This document shows positions 9,428-17,280 of a stretch of 64,000 nt of DNA, piece by piece. Both the position numbers and the translations under genes were made by a program. Below the pieces are notes generated by a model. That model was given only the letters and a program-made list of their open reading frames with translations, was not told where the DNA came from and did not search any database. Where the stretch lies: the NCBI GenBank assembly GCA_050633265.1, contig JBOEGE010000004.1:1-64000 (forward strand), in the 5' to 3' direction. The stretch is from JBLHZY01 sp050633265 (GTDB taxonomy: Bacteria > Pseudomonadota > Alphaproteobacteria > Rhodobacterales > Rhodobacteraceae). The stretch's first letter is position 1. Each line of letters opens with the position of its first letter.

Positions 9428-10582
9428 CTAAGATTCGGGCATGTAAATAGCAACGCCCGTCATCGTATGATTGACGTGTTTGGAATCGGTTTGCTCGCCA
9501 TAAGTGGCAAATCCGACAACGTGATTCTTGCGAAGGATGCCGGAAATACGCGTTGTTTGCTGCATTTGTTCGGCTTCGATGCGCCGCAGCAAGCAATCAC
9601 AGGCAAGGATGCTATCAAGCGGGCCCGCATCGGCCATGATCGCAAACTCGCGCTCTAAATGTTCGGCCATATTTGTTGGCTCTGCCAGGGTGAGAACAAG
9701 GCCTTCATCAATCGCAGAGAAGAACACCAGATCATCGCTATCCTCGACCGTTTGAATGGCGCGAACGTGATGGGTGCCGCCAATGCGCACAACAACAGGG
9801 TGTGAGGCAAAGGTATTGGTATCGAGTTGCTCGGGGTCCTTGCCAAGGATGCGGGCGTATTCACGCGCGGCGGGCTCTGCGTTGATCTCATGCACCAAGC
9901 GGCGCGAGGTATCCGCTTTGGTGACAACCATGCGGGTTTCGGTAGGAACGAGGTGATCCAGCGAGAAGACCTTGATCGGGCAGCGGGTGCGCACCAGCGT
10001 TAGAACGGCCGCGTTTTGATATACATCCCCGCCGAGGGAAACAAAGGTATGGCGGAACTCTTCGCCATCGCCTGCTGATCCGCCAAAAAGCGGCATAGCG
10101 CCAAGGCCCGGGGCGATTGCTGTCATCAGCTCATCTTCTTTGAGAGAGAGCCCATCAATCGCGAGAAAGCAAAATTCGTGCTCCATCCCATCTGTTCGGC
10201 GCGCCAGAGCCGCCCGCGCACGGATCAAATCGCCAACAAGGCTTTCGGAAGTTATTTCAGAGAGGTTGGGAACAAGCAGCGTTTGGACACTAAAGAGAGC
10301 CCGCGGCAATGCGGCAATTACGATCTCGCCATCTGCATAGCCCTCAGAGGAGATTTCGCCCGCCGTCGTGCAGCCAACGACTTGGGCATCCGGGAAACGC
10401 TGCGCGACTTCGGCGATGGTTTTGGGAAAGTCCGCCTCGTGGCAAGCAAACACGAGGATCAGCGCGAAATCTTCTTCGCCCAGCGCTTCTTGCAATGTGT
10501 CTATCGCATTTGGCTGATCAAAGCGCACATGCGCCGAGCGCAAGGCGGATCCAGCCGACCAAGGTGTTTTGGATGTGCCCAT
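9428..10582 (-). CDS. FIST-domain signal-sensing protein
   Basis: This 384-residue soluble protein has an N-terminal FIST_N part (about 30-220, with ALILVFACHEADF and VVGCTTAGEIS) and a C-terminal FIST_C part (about 225-370, with ILACDCLLRRIEAE and VVGFATYGEQ). FIST (F-box intracellular signal transduction) domains are predicted ligand sensors, often paired with histidine kinases. GGAGG precedes the ATG. It lies between the NarL-type regulator gene (19 bases) and the hybrid kinase gene (6 bases) and probably acts as their input module. Its ligand is unknown; methanol, formaldehyde or another C1 signal is a guess from the neighbouring xoxF. Confidence 0.88.
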   Translation of the reverse strand: MGTSKTPWSAGSALRSAHVRFDQPNAIDTLQEALGEEDFALILVFACHEADFPKTIAEVAQRFPDAQVVGCTTAGEISSEGYADGEIVIAALPRALFSVQTLLVPNLSEITSESLVGDLIRARAALARRTDGMEHEFCFLAIDGLSLKEDELMTAIAPGLGAMPLFGGSAGDGEEFRHTFVSLGGDVYQNAAVLTLVRTRCPIKVFSLDHLVPTETRMVVTKADTSRRLVHEINAEPAAREYARILGKDPEQLDTNTFASHPVVVRIGGTHHVRAIQTVEDSDDLVFFSAIDEGLVLTLAEPTNMAEHLEREFAIMADAGPLDSILACDCLLRRIEAEQMQQTTRISGILRKNHVVGFATYGEQTDSKHVNHTMTGVAIYMPES

Positions 10583-10601
10583 CGTCCTCCCCGATAACAG
10601 G

Positions 10602-11330
10602 CTAATCGTCTATGAAACCGTCTTGTTCACCATGTACGATATTTGAGTATTTCGCTTCTTGGGCTACAAGTACGGCTTGGGTTCGGCTTTGAACCCCGAG
10701 TTTTCTCATTATGGCCGTAACATGCGCCTTCACTGTTGTTTCTGCAATCGAAAGATCAAAGGCGATTTGTTTGTTGAGTTTGCCTGCGCAAATCAGGCTC
10801 AGGATGCGCGCTTGCTGATTGGTGAGGCTCGAAAGCCGCTGAAGTGCTTGATCTTGTGTGCTCGCGCTGGCGTCGTCTTGATCGGGCGAATAGAGGCCTT
10901 CGGGGGCGAAAATGCCGCCATGGGAGATCGCTTCGATGGCTTGTTGAAAGGTGCTGCGCTGGCTGTGTTTTGGCACAAACCCTCGGGCGCCTGAGCGGAT
11001 TGTCGAGGCTACGATGCGCGGCTCGGCCATGGAGCTTACCACGATCACAGGGACATCGGGCGCAGCTGCAAGCAAACGCAGCAATCCATCAAGCCCATTC
11101 ACATCCGGCAGATTGAGATCGAGAAACATCACATCCGGTTTTACGCCGCTATCAAGTTTAGCAAGCGCCGTGGCAAGGCATTCCGCTGTCTCGACGCGTT
11201 CAATATCGGATGCGGTTTTAAGCGTCATGGAGAGGGCATCACAAAACAGCGGATGATCATCAATCACCATCGCCGTTGTCAGGATATGTCTTTGCTGCCC
11301 GCCGGGCATATCTATCGCTGCCGCCATCAT
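10602..11330 (-). CDS. NarL/LuxR-family response regulator
   Basis: This 242-residue two-domain regulator has an N-terminal receiver with the acidic pair ID-D near 23-25, phospho-acceptor Asp71 (VMFLDLNLPD) and the switch Lys in FVPKHS. The C-terminal LuxR-type helix-turn-helix spans about residues 168-225 (LTNQQARILSLI, AETTVKAHVTAIMRKL). A strong AGGAGG lies just upstream of the ATG. It is the first gene of a three-gene operon with the FIST sensor and the hybrid kinase, and starts 156 bases past the end of xoxF. By position and family (FlhR, ErbR-like regulators) it is the best candidate activator of the xox cluster. Confidence 0.93.
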   Translation of the reverse strand: MMAAAIDMPGGQQRHILTTAMVIDDHPLFCDALSMTLKTASDIERVETAECLATALAKLDSGVKPDVMFLDLNLPDVNGLDGLLRLLAAAPDVPVIVVSSMAEPRIVASTIRSGARGFVPKHSQRSTFQQAIEAISHGGIFAPEGLYSPDQDDASASTQDQALQRLSSLTNQQARILSLICAGKLNKQIAFDLSIAETTVKAHVTAIMRKLGVQSRTQAVLVAQEAKYSNIVHGEQDGFIDD

Positions 11331-11426
11331 ATCAGCCTCCTTGATCGCCCCGATCGTTGCACCCTATCACATTAGCGTAGTGTAGTCGGCCAAGGCCAGC
11401 ACTTGCCAAAAGGTCTCATACCGCAT

Positions 11427-11456
11427 GCAAAACGCGCGCCCTGTTTGGGGCGCGCG
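11427..11456 (-). terminator. Rho-independent terminator after xoxF
   Basis: A perfect 9-bp GC stem (CGCGCGCCC with GGGCGCGCG, 11433-11441 and 11448-11456) encloses a 6-base loop. On the minus strand it is followed by TTTT. It lies 31 bases past the xoxF stop, so it separates the highly expressed xoxF transcript from the downstream regulator operon. Confidence 0.85.
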
Positions 11457-11486
11457 CCGATTGTTTGGCCGATGGATCGCTTTGGA

Positions 11487-13253
11487 TCAGTTGGCAGAAG
11501 CAAGCTGCTTGGGCAGTTTGAATGTCCAGAGCAGGCCGCCTTGATTGAGGTATGAAACCTTCTTGGCAACCTCGCCACCCCAAAGCGGAACAGCGCCGCC
11601 CCAACCTGAGATGATCGAAACATATTGCTCGCCATCTTGTTCCCAAGTGACGGGCTGGCCAACGATCCCGGAACCTGTTTGGAACGACCAAAGGACTTCG
11701 CCTGTTTCATCGTCCAAAGCGATGAATTCGCCCTCTGGAGTCCCTGTAAAGACAAGGCCGCCAGCGGTTGTCATCACGCCGCCCCAGAGAGGTGCTCCGT
11801 TCTTATATTCCCATTTCCATTCGCCTGTGGCAGGATCAATCGCCTTGAGCGAGCCGATGTGATCTTCGTACATTGGCTTGATGGTAAAGCCCGCGCCAAG
11901 GTAGGCCGCGCCCTTTTTATAAGAAATCGGCTCGTTCCAGATATCCATGCCCCACTCGTTGGATGGTACATAGAAAAGGCCGGTCTTTTGGCTATAGGCC
12001 ATTGGCATCCAGTTTTTGCCGCCAAGGAAGGAAGGCGATGCAAAGATAACTTCGCCTTTGTTGCCTTCGGTTGCTGCGGCTGGATTGCCGGGGCGGTTGT
12101 CTTCGTTAAACATTGGGCGGCCGTTTTCATCAATGCCGGAAGCCCATGAGATATCTTTCACAAAAGGTGTGCCGGAGATAAATTTCCCGGTTTCGCGATC
12201 AAGCACGTAGAAGAAGCCGTTGCGATCGGCCGTTGCAAAGCGCTTGTTGCCCTCTTTATCGGTAAAGGCGACGACCTCGTTTACACCATCATAATCCCAG
12301 CCTTCGCGGGGCGTTGTTTGGAAGTGCCATTTGATATTGCCGGTTTTTGGATCGATCCCAATGCGGCTCGCAGCATAGAGGTTATCCCCTTTGTTGCCTT
12401 CAACGGGCGTGCCAGCATCACGCAGGTGGCTGTTCCATGGGGCCGGGTTCCCAGCGCCAAAAACAAGCGTATCGGTTTCGATATCATAGGAGCCACCAAG
12501 CCAGGTTGCCCCGCCGCCCGTTTTCCACATATCGCCAGGCCAGGTTGCATTCAGCTCGCCTGTCATGGTGCTTTCTTTACCGTTCAGAGTGCCCATGTGG
12601 CCCTCGATCACAGGGCGTGTCCAAACCATTTCGCCGGTTTCGGCGTTGCGGGCCTGCACTTCGCCGACGATGCCGAATTCGCCGCCAGAGTTGCCAGTAA
12701 TAACAAGGCCATCAACGATCAAAGGCGCGGCTGTGTAGCTATAACCCGCTTTGTAATCGGCGATTTTCTTGTTCCAGACAACATCGCCCGTTTTGGCATT
12801 CAGCGCGACAAGACGCGCGTCCAAGGTTCCGAAAATAACGTTGTCACCAAAGATCGCAGCGCCGCGGTTTACCACATCACAGCAAGGCAAAATGCCTTCG
12901 GGAAGGCGCGCGTCATACTGCCAAATCTCTTTGCCCGTGGCGATATCGATCGCATAGATCCGCGAATAGGATCCGGTGATATACATCACACCGTCATAGA
13001 TCAGCGGCTGGGTTTCTTGGCCGCGCTGTTTTTCGCCACCAAGCGAGAAAGCCCAGACGGGCATCAAGTTTTTGACGTTGGATTTGTTGAGGGTCTCAAG
13101 CGGGCTGTAGCGCTGAAGATGGCGCCCCATACCGTTGGTTACGATCTGCGATGTGTTCGTCTGATCATTGACCAGATCGTCTTCGGTCACGCCAGCGAAA
13201 GCTGTACTTGCCGCCAGAATGCCAATCGCTGCGGATGCGATAATGCGTTTCAT
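11487..13253 (-). CDS. xoxF: Lanthanide-dependent PQQ methanol dehydrogenase XoxF
   Basis: This 588-residue periplasmic quinoprotein oxidises methanol, and possibly other short alcohols or formaldehyde, passing electrons to a c-type cytochrome. A signal peptide ends near Ala20 (STAFA). The eight-bladed propeller repeats include WAFSLGG and GEVLWSFQTGSG. The vicinal disulfide that stacks on PQQ is Cys124-Cys125 (LPCCD). The active-site strand WDYDGVNE carries catalytic Asp320 and the extra Asp322. This second Asp marks lanthanide-binding XoxF and is Ala in calcium MxaF. Metal ligands Glu192 (GGEFG) and the Asn in GNPAPWN are present. GGAGG lies upstream of the ATG. No PQQ biosynthesis genes are visible in the window, so PQQ must come from elsewhere. 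Confidence 0.97.
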   Translation of the reverse strand: MKRIIASAAIGILAASTAFAGVTEDDLVNDQTNTSQIVTNGMGRHLQRYSPLETLNKSNVKNLMPVWAFSLGGEKQRGQETQPLIYDGVMYITGSYSRIYAIDIATGKEIWQYDARLPEGILPCCDVVNRGAAIFGDNVIFGTLDARLVALNAKTGDVVWNKKIADYKAGYSYTAAPLIVDGLVITGNSGGEFGIVGEVQARNAETGEMVWTRPVIEGHMGTLNGKESTMTGELNATWPGDMWKTGGGATWLGGSYDIETDTLVFGAGNPAPWNSHLRDAGTPVEGNKGDNLYAASRIGIDPKTGNIKWHFQTTPREGWDYDGVNEVVAFTDKEGNKRFATADRNGFFYVLDRETGKFISGTPFVKDISWASGIDENGRPMFNEDNRPGNPAAATEGNKGEVIFASPSFLGGKNWMPMAYSQKTGLFYVPSNEWGMDIWNEPISYKKGAAYLGAGFTIKPMYEDHIGSLKAIDPATGEWKWEYKNGAPLWGGVMTTAGGLVFTGTPEGEFIALDDETGEVLWSFQTGSGIVGQPVTWEQDGEQYVSIISGWGGAVPLWGGEVAKKVSYLNQGGLLWTFKLPKQLASAN

Positions 13254-13366
13254 TTCGGATATCCTCCCATGGATTCATGCCTGCCTATTGTGCAGGTCAA
13301 TCGCCCCTGCGATGCATGGGCGGTTCCCAAAAGCTAAGGAAATCACAGACGCGTGAGTATTGCCCA

Positions 13367-13435
13367 TTGGTCGTATGTCTTAGGCGCGCGATGCCCCGCT
13401 TCCTTGCATAGGGTGCCCCCCTTCTTTGGTCGTAT
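13367..13435. promoter_or_regulatory. Directly repeated TTGGTCGTAT in the xoxF upstream region
   Basis: The 10-mer TTGGTCGTAT occurs at 13367-13376 and again at 13426-13435, a spacing of 59 bases. Both lie in the 248-base divergent promoter region between xoxF (leftward) and the binding-protein gene (rightward). The core TTGGTCG is the complement of CGACCAA, which is also half of the palindrome at 24207-24218. A regulator site for the NarL-type protein is possible but unproven; I see no convincing -35/-10 pair with normal spacing. Confidence 0.35.
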
Positions 13436-13501
13436 TCCGGTGTGCTGAAAGGTTGCTACGGTTTGCTCAGATAATATTGCACGTATCTTTGGGAGGATTT
13501 C

Positions 13502-14479
13502 ATGCGCCTGTTTAACAAATTTGCGGCGGCGGCCTTTGTTTTCGCGGTAAGCCTTACTGGCGCAACTGCGGAGGATTTGCCCGTTCTGCGCGCCTCTGTT
13601 TTGAAGTTTGGCACGGTGAATTGGGAGCTCGATACAATCAAGCACCATAAGCTGGATGAGGCCAACGGCTTTGCGCTTGATGTTCAGGGCGTTGCCGGAA
13701 GCGCTGCGGCGCAGATCGCTTTTCAGGGCGGTGAAACAGATGTGATTGTTTCGGATTGGCTTTGGGTGGCGCGGATGCGCGCGGCTGGAAAGGACTATGT
13801 GTTTGTTCCTTATTCCAAAGCGGTTGGCGGGCTGATGATTCCCGAAGGCTCAACAGCAAAGTCGCTCGCCGATCTCAAAGGGGGCAAGATCGGGATTGCC
13901 GGCGGGCCTGTTGATAAAAGTTGGCTGATTTTGCGCGCCTATGCTGAGCAGGAATTTGGCATGGATCTGGCGGCGGAAACCGAGCAAGTCTTTGGCGCGC
14001 CGCCGTTGATTTTTAAGTCGGCGATGTCTGGCGATCTTGATGGGGCGATCAATTTTTGGCATTTCCTCGCAAAAATGGAAGCTGCAGGGATGCGCGAGCT
14101 TGTCTCAGTTGATACAGCAGCTCAGGCGCTTGGGCTTGATCCTGAAACCCCGCTTTTGGGCTATGTGATACGCGCAGAAATGCTGCGTGATCATCCAGAG
14201 CTGGTGAATGGGTTGGCCGCAGCTTCACGTGGCGCCAAAGAGATTCTTGCCTCAGACCAAGAGGAATGGGTGCGCCTTCGCCCACGGATGAACGCAAAAA
14301 CAGATGCGCAATTCAGCGCTTTGATCGCCGGATTTCGCGCAGGCATCCCTGCTCCGGGCCCCGTTGATGAGATCGCAGCAAATCGTATGCTGGCGCTCAT
14401 GGCAAAGCTTGGCGGCGAAAAGCTGGTTGGGCCATTGATGGAGCTACCGGATGGGATTTTCTACAACTCTGGAAGCTGA
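13502..14479 (+). CDS. NitT/TauT-type ABC transporter substrate-binding protein
   Basis: This 325-residue periplasmic protein has a signal peptide (cleavage after about Ala23, TGATA). It then has the NMT1/THI5-like type-2 binding fold, with GGETDVIVSDWLWVARMRAAG and a YSKAVGGLMIP lobe. The family binds nitrate, sulfonates, pyrimidine precursors and similar small molecules; the ligand here cannot be read from sequence. GGAGG is located 7 bases before the ATG. It is transcribed divergently from xoxF, and its partner ATPase overlaps its 3' end by 29 bases. The matching permease lies almost 10 kb to the right, beyond the xox-associated genes. This position suggests a role in the same C1 physiology. 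Confidence 0.86.
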   Translation: MRLFNKFAAAAFVFAVSLTGATAEDLPVLRASVLKFGTVNWELDTIKHHKLDEANGFALDVQGVAGSAAAQIAFQGGETDVIVSDWLWVARMRAAGKDYVFVPYSKAVGGLMIPEGSTAKSLADLKGGKIGIAGGPVDKSWLILRAYAEQEFGMDLAAETEQVFGAPPLIFKSAMSGDLDGAINFWHFLAKMEAAGMRELVSVDTAAQALGLDPETPLLGYVIRAEMLRDHPELVNGLAAASRGAKEILASDQEEWVRLRPRMNAKTDAQFSALIAGFRAGIPAPGPVDEIAANRMLALMAKLGGEKLVGPLMELPDGIFYNSGS

Positions 14480-15077
14480 TGAATCCTGTGCTCTAGCGCT
14501 TGATCTTCAGGGCCATTCAAAAGGCGGTATTCCCATTCTTGGGGCGCTTTCGCTGGCCCTGAAACGCGGCGAAACGCTGGCCCTAACCGGCCCCTCAGGC
14601 ATTGGTAAAACAACGCTACTGCGCATTCTCGCCCAGCTTGAAACCCCAACAAGCGGCGCGTTACATCCCGCCAAAAAGCTCGCCTTTGTCTTTCAGGAAC
14701 CGACCCTATTGAAATGGCGCAGCGCGCGAAAAAACCTTACTCTCACAACCGGCTGCTCGGATGCTGAAGCGCAAAAGGCCCTCGCCTCTGTTGGCCTTGC
14801 ACAACATGGCGATCACCGCCCCGATGCACTTTCACTTGGCCAACAGCGCAGGCTTGCCCTCGCGCGCGCCATTGCTCTGCGTCCCAGCGTCTTGCTGATG
14901 GACGAACCTTTTGTTTCCCTCGATCCAAAGCTTGGCGAAGAAATGATGGATCTCTTTCGAGCGCTGCGTGCTCAAAGCGATATGGCAACGATTTTGGTAA
15001 CCCATGAGCCCAAAGAAGCCGCAGCTTTGGCCGATCGTATTTTAGAGCTTTCTGGATCACCGGCACAGTTCAAATAG
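14451..15077 (+). CDS. NitT/TauT-type ABC transporter ATP-binding protein
   Basis: The 208-residue nucleotide-binding subunit has Walker A GPSGIGKTT (about 46-54), Q-loop VFQEPTLLKW, signature LSLGQQRRLALARA, Walker B VLLMDEPF and the H-loop His in LVTHEP. It is short for the SsuB/TauB family (about 240-260 residues), and the C-terminal part is trimmed. The start lies inside the upstream binding-protein gene (29-base overlap), so the two are translationally coupled. No permease follows directly; a same-strand permease of the right family stands at 24290. Confidence 0.88.
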   Translation: MGFSTTLEADESCALALDLQGHSKGGIPILGALSLALKRGETLALTGPSGIGKTTLLRILAQLETPTSGALHPAKKLAFVFQEPTLLKWRSARKNLTLTTGCSDAEAQKALASVGLAQHGDHRPDALSLGQQRRLALARAIALRPSVLLMDEPFVSLDPKLGEEMMDLFRALRAQSDMATILVTHEPKEAAALADRILELSGSPAQFK

Positions 15078-15089
15078 GCTCTAATATGG

Positions 15090-15629
15090 CTAAAACAGCG
15101 GCGCGTATTTCCAATTGTCCGCGTCTGGCGTGACCTCGTCCAAATCATAATCGGCGCCCTGAAGCCGTTTTGCGATCTGCAACCCATCCTTTGCCGCTTG
15201 ATCCACAAGGGCGCGCCCGCCGGCTTCATCCCTGGCAACACCGCGCCCGCGCATTTTGGCTATCCCGTAGTTAAACTTCCCAACAGGATCGCCTGCTTCT
15301 GCGGCCCGCCTGCTCCATTCCGCCGCGGCATCCGGGTTTTCGGGCGCGCCAAGCCCGTTATCATCCAACTGGCTCATCCAAGTCATCGCGGCGGTGTTTC
15401 CGGCTTGGGCACAGCGCAAAAACAGCTCACGCGCAAGGTCGTGATCGCCCTTCTTGGTCAGCAAATAGCCCGTTGCGCATGTCACCATATCCGTCGCCCC
15501 ATTGCGCGAGTTGGTCATCACACGGTTAAGCGTCATCTCTTCGGGGTTCAGCGTGCCGCTGTCTTCGCTCTGCGCCAAAAGCGGGGGTGCGATCAATACG
15601 GCGGTGAAAAGGATCGAAAGTTTAAACAT
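15090..15629 (-). CDS. Secreted Sel1-like (TPR) repeat protein of the xox cluster
   Basis: The 179-residue protein has a signal peptide (MFKLSILFTAVLIAPPLLAQ) and then Sel1-like repeats. These include HDLARELFLRCAQAGNTAAM, DAAAEWSRRAAEAGDPVGKF and GIAKMRGRGVARDEAG (residues about 60-155). The ATG at 15629 is chosen because AGGAGG precedes it at 7-base spacing; a longer frame runs to 15704 but would place the signal peptide inside. Sel1-repeat proteins usually mediate protein-protein contacts in the envelope. Its place at the end of the PQQ-associated ABC gene series suggests a helper role there. The function is not known. Confidence 0.8.
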   Translation of the reverse strand: MFKLSILFTAVLIAPPLLAQSEDSGTLNPEEMTLNRVMTNSRNGATDMVTCATGYLLTKKGDHDLARELFLRCAQAGNTAAMTWMSQLDDNGLGAPENPDAAAEWSRRAAEAGDPVGKFNYGIAKMRGRGVARDEAGGRALVDQAAKDGLQIAKRLQGADYDLDEVTPDADNWKYAPLF

Positions 15630-15700
15630 TGCCATTCCTCCTATGCGCAGAATAGCCCATCGCGCAGGTTTCGTCATGATCGGGATGGTCGTAGAAAAGA

Positions 15701-16492
15701 TCATCCCTTGCGCCGTATCAATCCACGCGCCGGATCATAGCCCAAAAGCGCAAGGAGCAGAAACGCAAGCATCGCGCCCATTGTGATCAATGCCGCGGTA
15801 AAATTCGCCTGCCCGTAAAGCGCAAACCGGATCAGTTCAACCGCATGGGTAAAGGGATTAATCGCGCAAATACGGTGTAATAGAGCCGAAGACTCCGCCA
15901 TTTTCCATAATGGATACAGCGCGGACGACATGAAAAACATTGGGAAGATCACAAAGTTCATCACGCCGGCGAAATTCTCTAACTGTTTGATCAAACTTGA
16001 CAGCGCGAGCCCCAACGCCCCGAGCATCAAGCCCCCCAAGAACAAGGCAGGGAATACGGCAATCAAACCAGAAAGGGGGATCGGTATACCAAAGAGAAGC
16101 GCAATTGCGAGGAACACATAGACCTGCAACATCGAAATAACCGTTGAGCCGATCAGCTTGCAAATCAGCAGCCACCAGCGCGGTAAAGGCGATGTCAGCA
16201 ACAGCCGCATCGAGCCCATTTCGCGATCATAAACAAGGCTGAGTGAGCTTTGCATGCCATTGAAAAGTAAAATCATGCCGCAAAGGCCCGGAATGATATA
16301 TGTCTCATAGGTGATGTAGGTTTGATAGGGCGGGATGATCGAAATCCCAAGGGCGGCGCGGAAACCTGCGGCAAAAACCAAAAGCCAAACGAGGGGCCGC
16401 ACCAAGGCCGCGACAAAGCGCCCGCGCTGCTGAACAAAGCGGATCGCTTCGCGCAAGATGATCGCGCGCAAGGCAAGCAACCCGCCCCTCAT
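15701..16492 (-). CDS. ABC-2 type permease of the PQQ-alcohol-dehydrogenase-associated transporter
   Basis: This 263-residue integral membrane protein has six TM segments and the ABC-2 signature region (FLGGLMLGALGLALSSL, FPMFFMSSALYPLW). An amphipathic N-terminus is followed by LVRPLVWLLVFAAGF. Such permeases, together with the ATPase encoded directly upstream, recur beside quinoprotein alcohol dehydrogenase genes and are thought to export an unknown substrate or assist maturation. The start overlaps the ATPase stop as ATGA. ABC-2 proteins are mostly exporters, so the separate periplasmic-binding-like gene in this cluster is unlikely to make it an importer in the usual sense. Confidence 0.9.
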   Translation of the reverse strand: MRGGLLALRAIILREAIRFVQQRGRFVAALVRPLVWLLVFAAGFRAALGISIIPPYQTYITYETYIIPGLCGMILLFNGMQSSLSLVYDREMGSMRLLLTSPLPRWWLLICKLIGSTVISMLQVYVFLAIALLFGIPIPLSGLIAVFPALFLGGLMLGALGLALSSLIKQLENFAGVMNFVIFPMFFMSSALYPLWKMAESSALLHRICAINPFTHAVELIRFALYGQANFTAALITMGAMLAFLLLALLGYDPARGLIRRKG

Positions 16493-17217
16493 GCGATTTC
16501 TCTGGGGTTTGTGAGGGCAATGTAGCGCTCGGATAAAGCGGTTGCTTGGGCGAAGTCCTCTGCGGTGCTATCGATCAAAATGTGACCCTGATGCAGCAGA
16601 ATGAGCTGATCTGAGGGTGCAATTTCATCCGTCAAATGCGTGGCCCAAAGCACGCTCAGCCCGGTTTGCGCAAGTTCATGGACATGGCCGACAATGGCGT
16701 GGCGCGCCGCAACATCAAGGCCGACAGTCGGCTCATCCAGCAGAAGAACCTTTGGCCTATGGACTAAAGCGCGCGCTATTTCCGCCCGGCGCCGATGGCC
16801 TCCATTAAGATCCCGCGCCCGTTCATCTGCCCGCTCTTTCATTCCAAGCTGATCAAGCGCTGCATCAATCCGCACGCGCGCTTCTTTGCCGCCAAGCCCT
16901 TGAAGCGCGGCGAAATAGGAAAGGTTGCGCCGAACCGAGAGGTCAAGATCAAGAGTTGGTTGCTGAAAGACGACCCCCATATTGGCCAGTGCGGCGCGGG
17001 GGCTTCGTGCTATATCGTGGCCAGCAATCTTGATCGTGCCCTCAGAGGCCGTAAACAGCCGTGTTAACAGAGCAAAAAGCGTCGATTTTCCGGCGCCATT
17101 CGGGCCAAGCAAAGCGCAGAATTGATTAGGGGCAACACCGAAGCTTACGTTCTCAAGCGCGCGCTTTGAGCCATATGAAAATCCGAGCGCCTGCACTTCA
17201 ATCCCAAGGGAAGTCAT
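16489..17217 (-). CDS. ABC transporter ATPase, PQQ-alcohol-dehydrogenase-associated
   Basis: The 242-residue ATPase has Walker A GPNGAGKST (about 36-44), Q-loop VFQQPTLDLDLSV, signature LNGGHRRRAEIARAL, Walker B VLLLDEPTVGLD and switch ATHLTDE. The signature is slightly atypical (NGGHRRR instead of SGGQ). It pairs with the ABC-2 permease gene, whose start overlaps its stop by 4 bases. The beta-propeller and binding-protein genes lie upstream on the same strand, 63 bases away, so the four genes probably form one operon read from 19410 leftward. Confidence 0.92.
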   Translation of the reverse strand: MTSLGIEVQALGFSYGSKRALENVSFGVAPNQFCALLGPNGAGKSTLFALLTRLFTASEGTIKIAGHDIARSPRAALANMGVVFQQPTLDLDLSVRRNLSYFAALQGLGGKEARVRIDAALDQLGMKERADERARDLNGGHRRRAEIARALVHRPKVLLLDEPTVGLDVAARHAIVGHVHELAQTGLSVLWATHLTDEIAPSDQLILLHQGHILIDSTAEDFAQATALSERYIALTNPREIA

Positions 17218-17280
17218 GGCAGTTTTTCGCCCAAAAACCCAATATTAGAGACTGTTTTGACGATGCACATTGAGCCTGTC

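Noticed and set aside
12318..13337. A 339-codon plus-strand frame opposite xoxF
   Set aside because: It is the mirror of a highly conserved quinoprotein gene. Its length results from the codon bias of xoxF.
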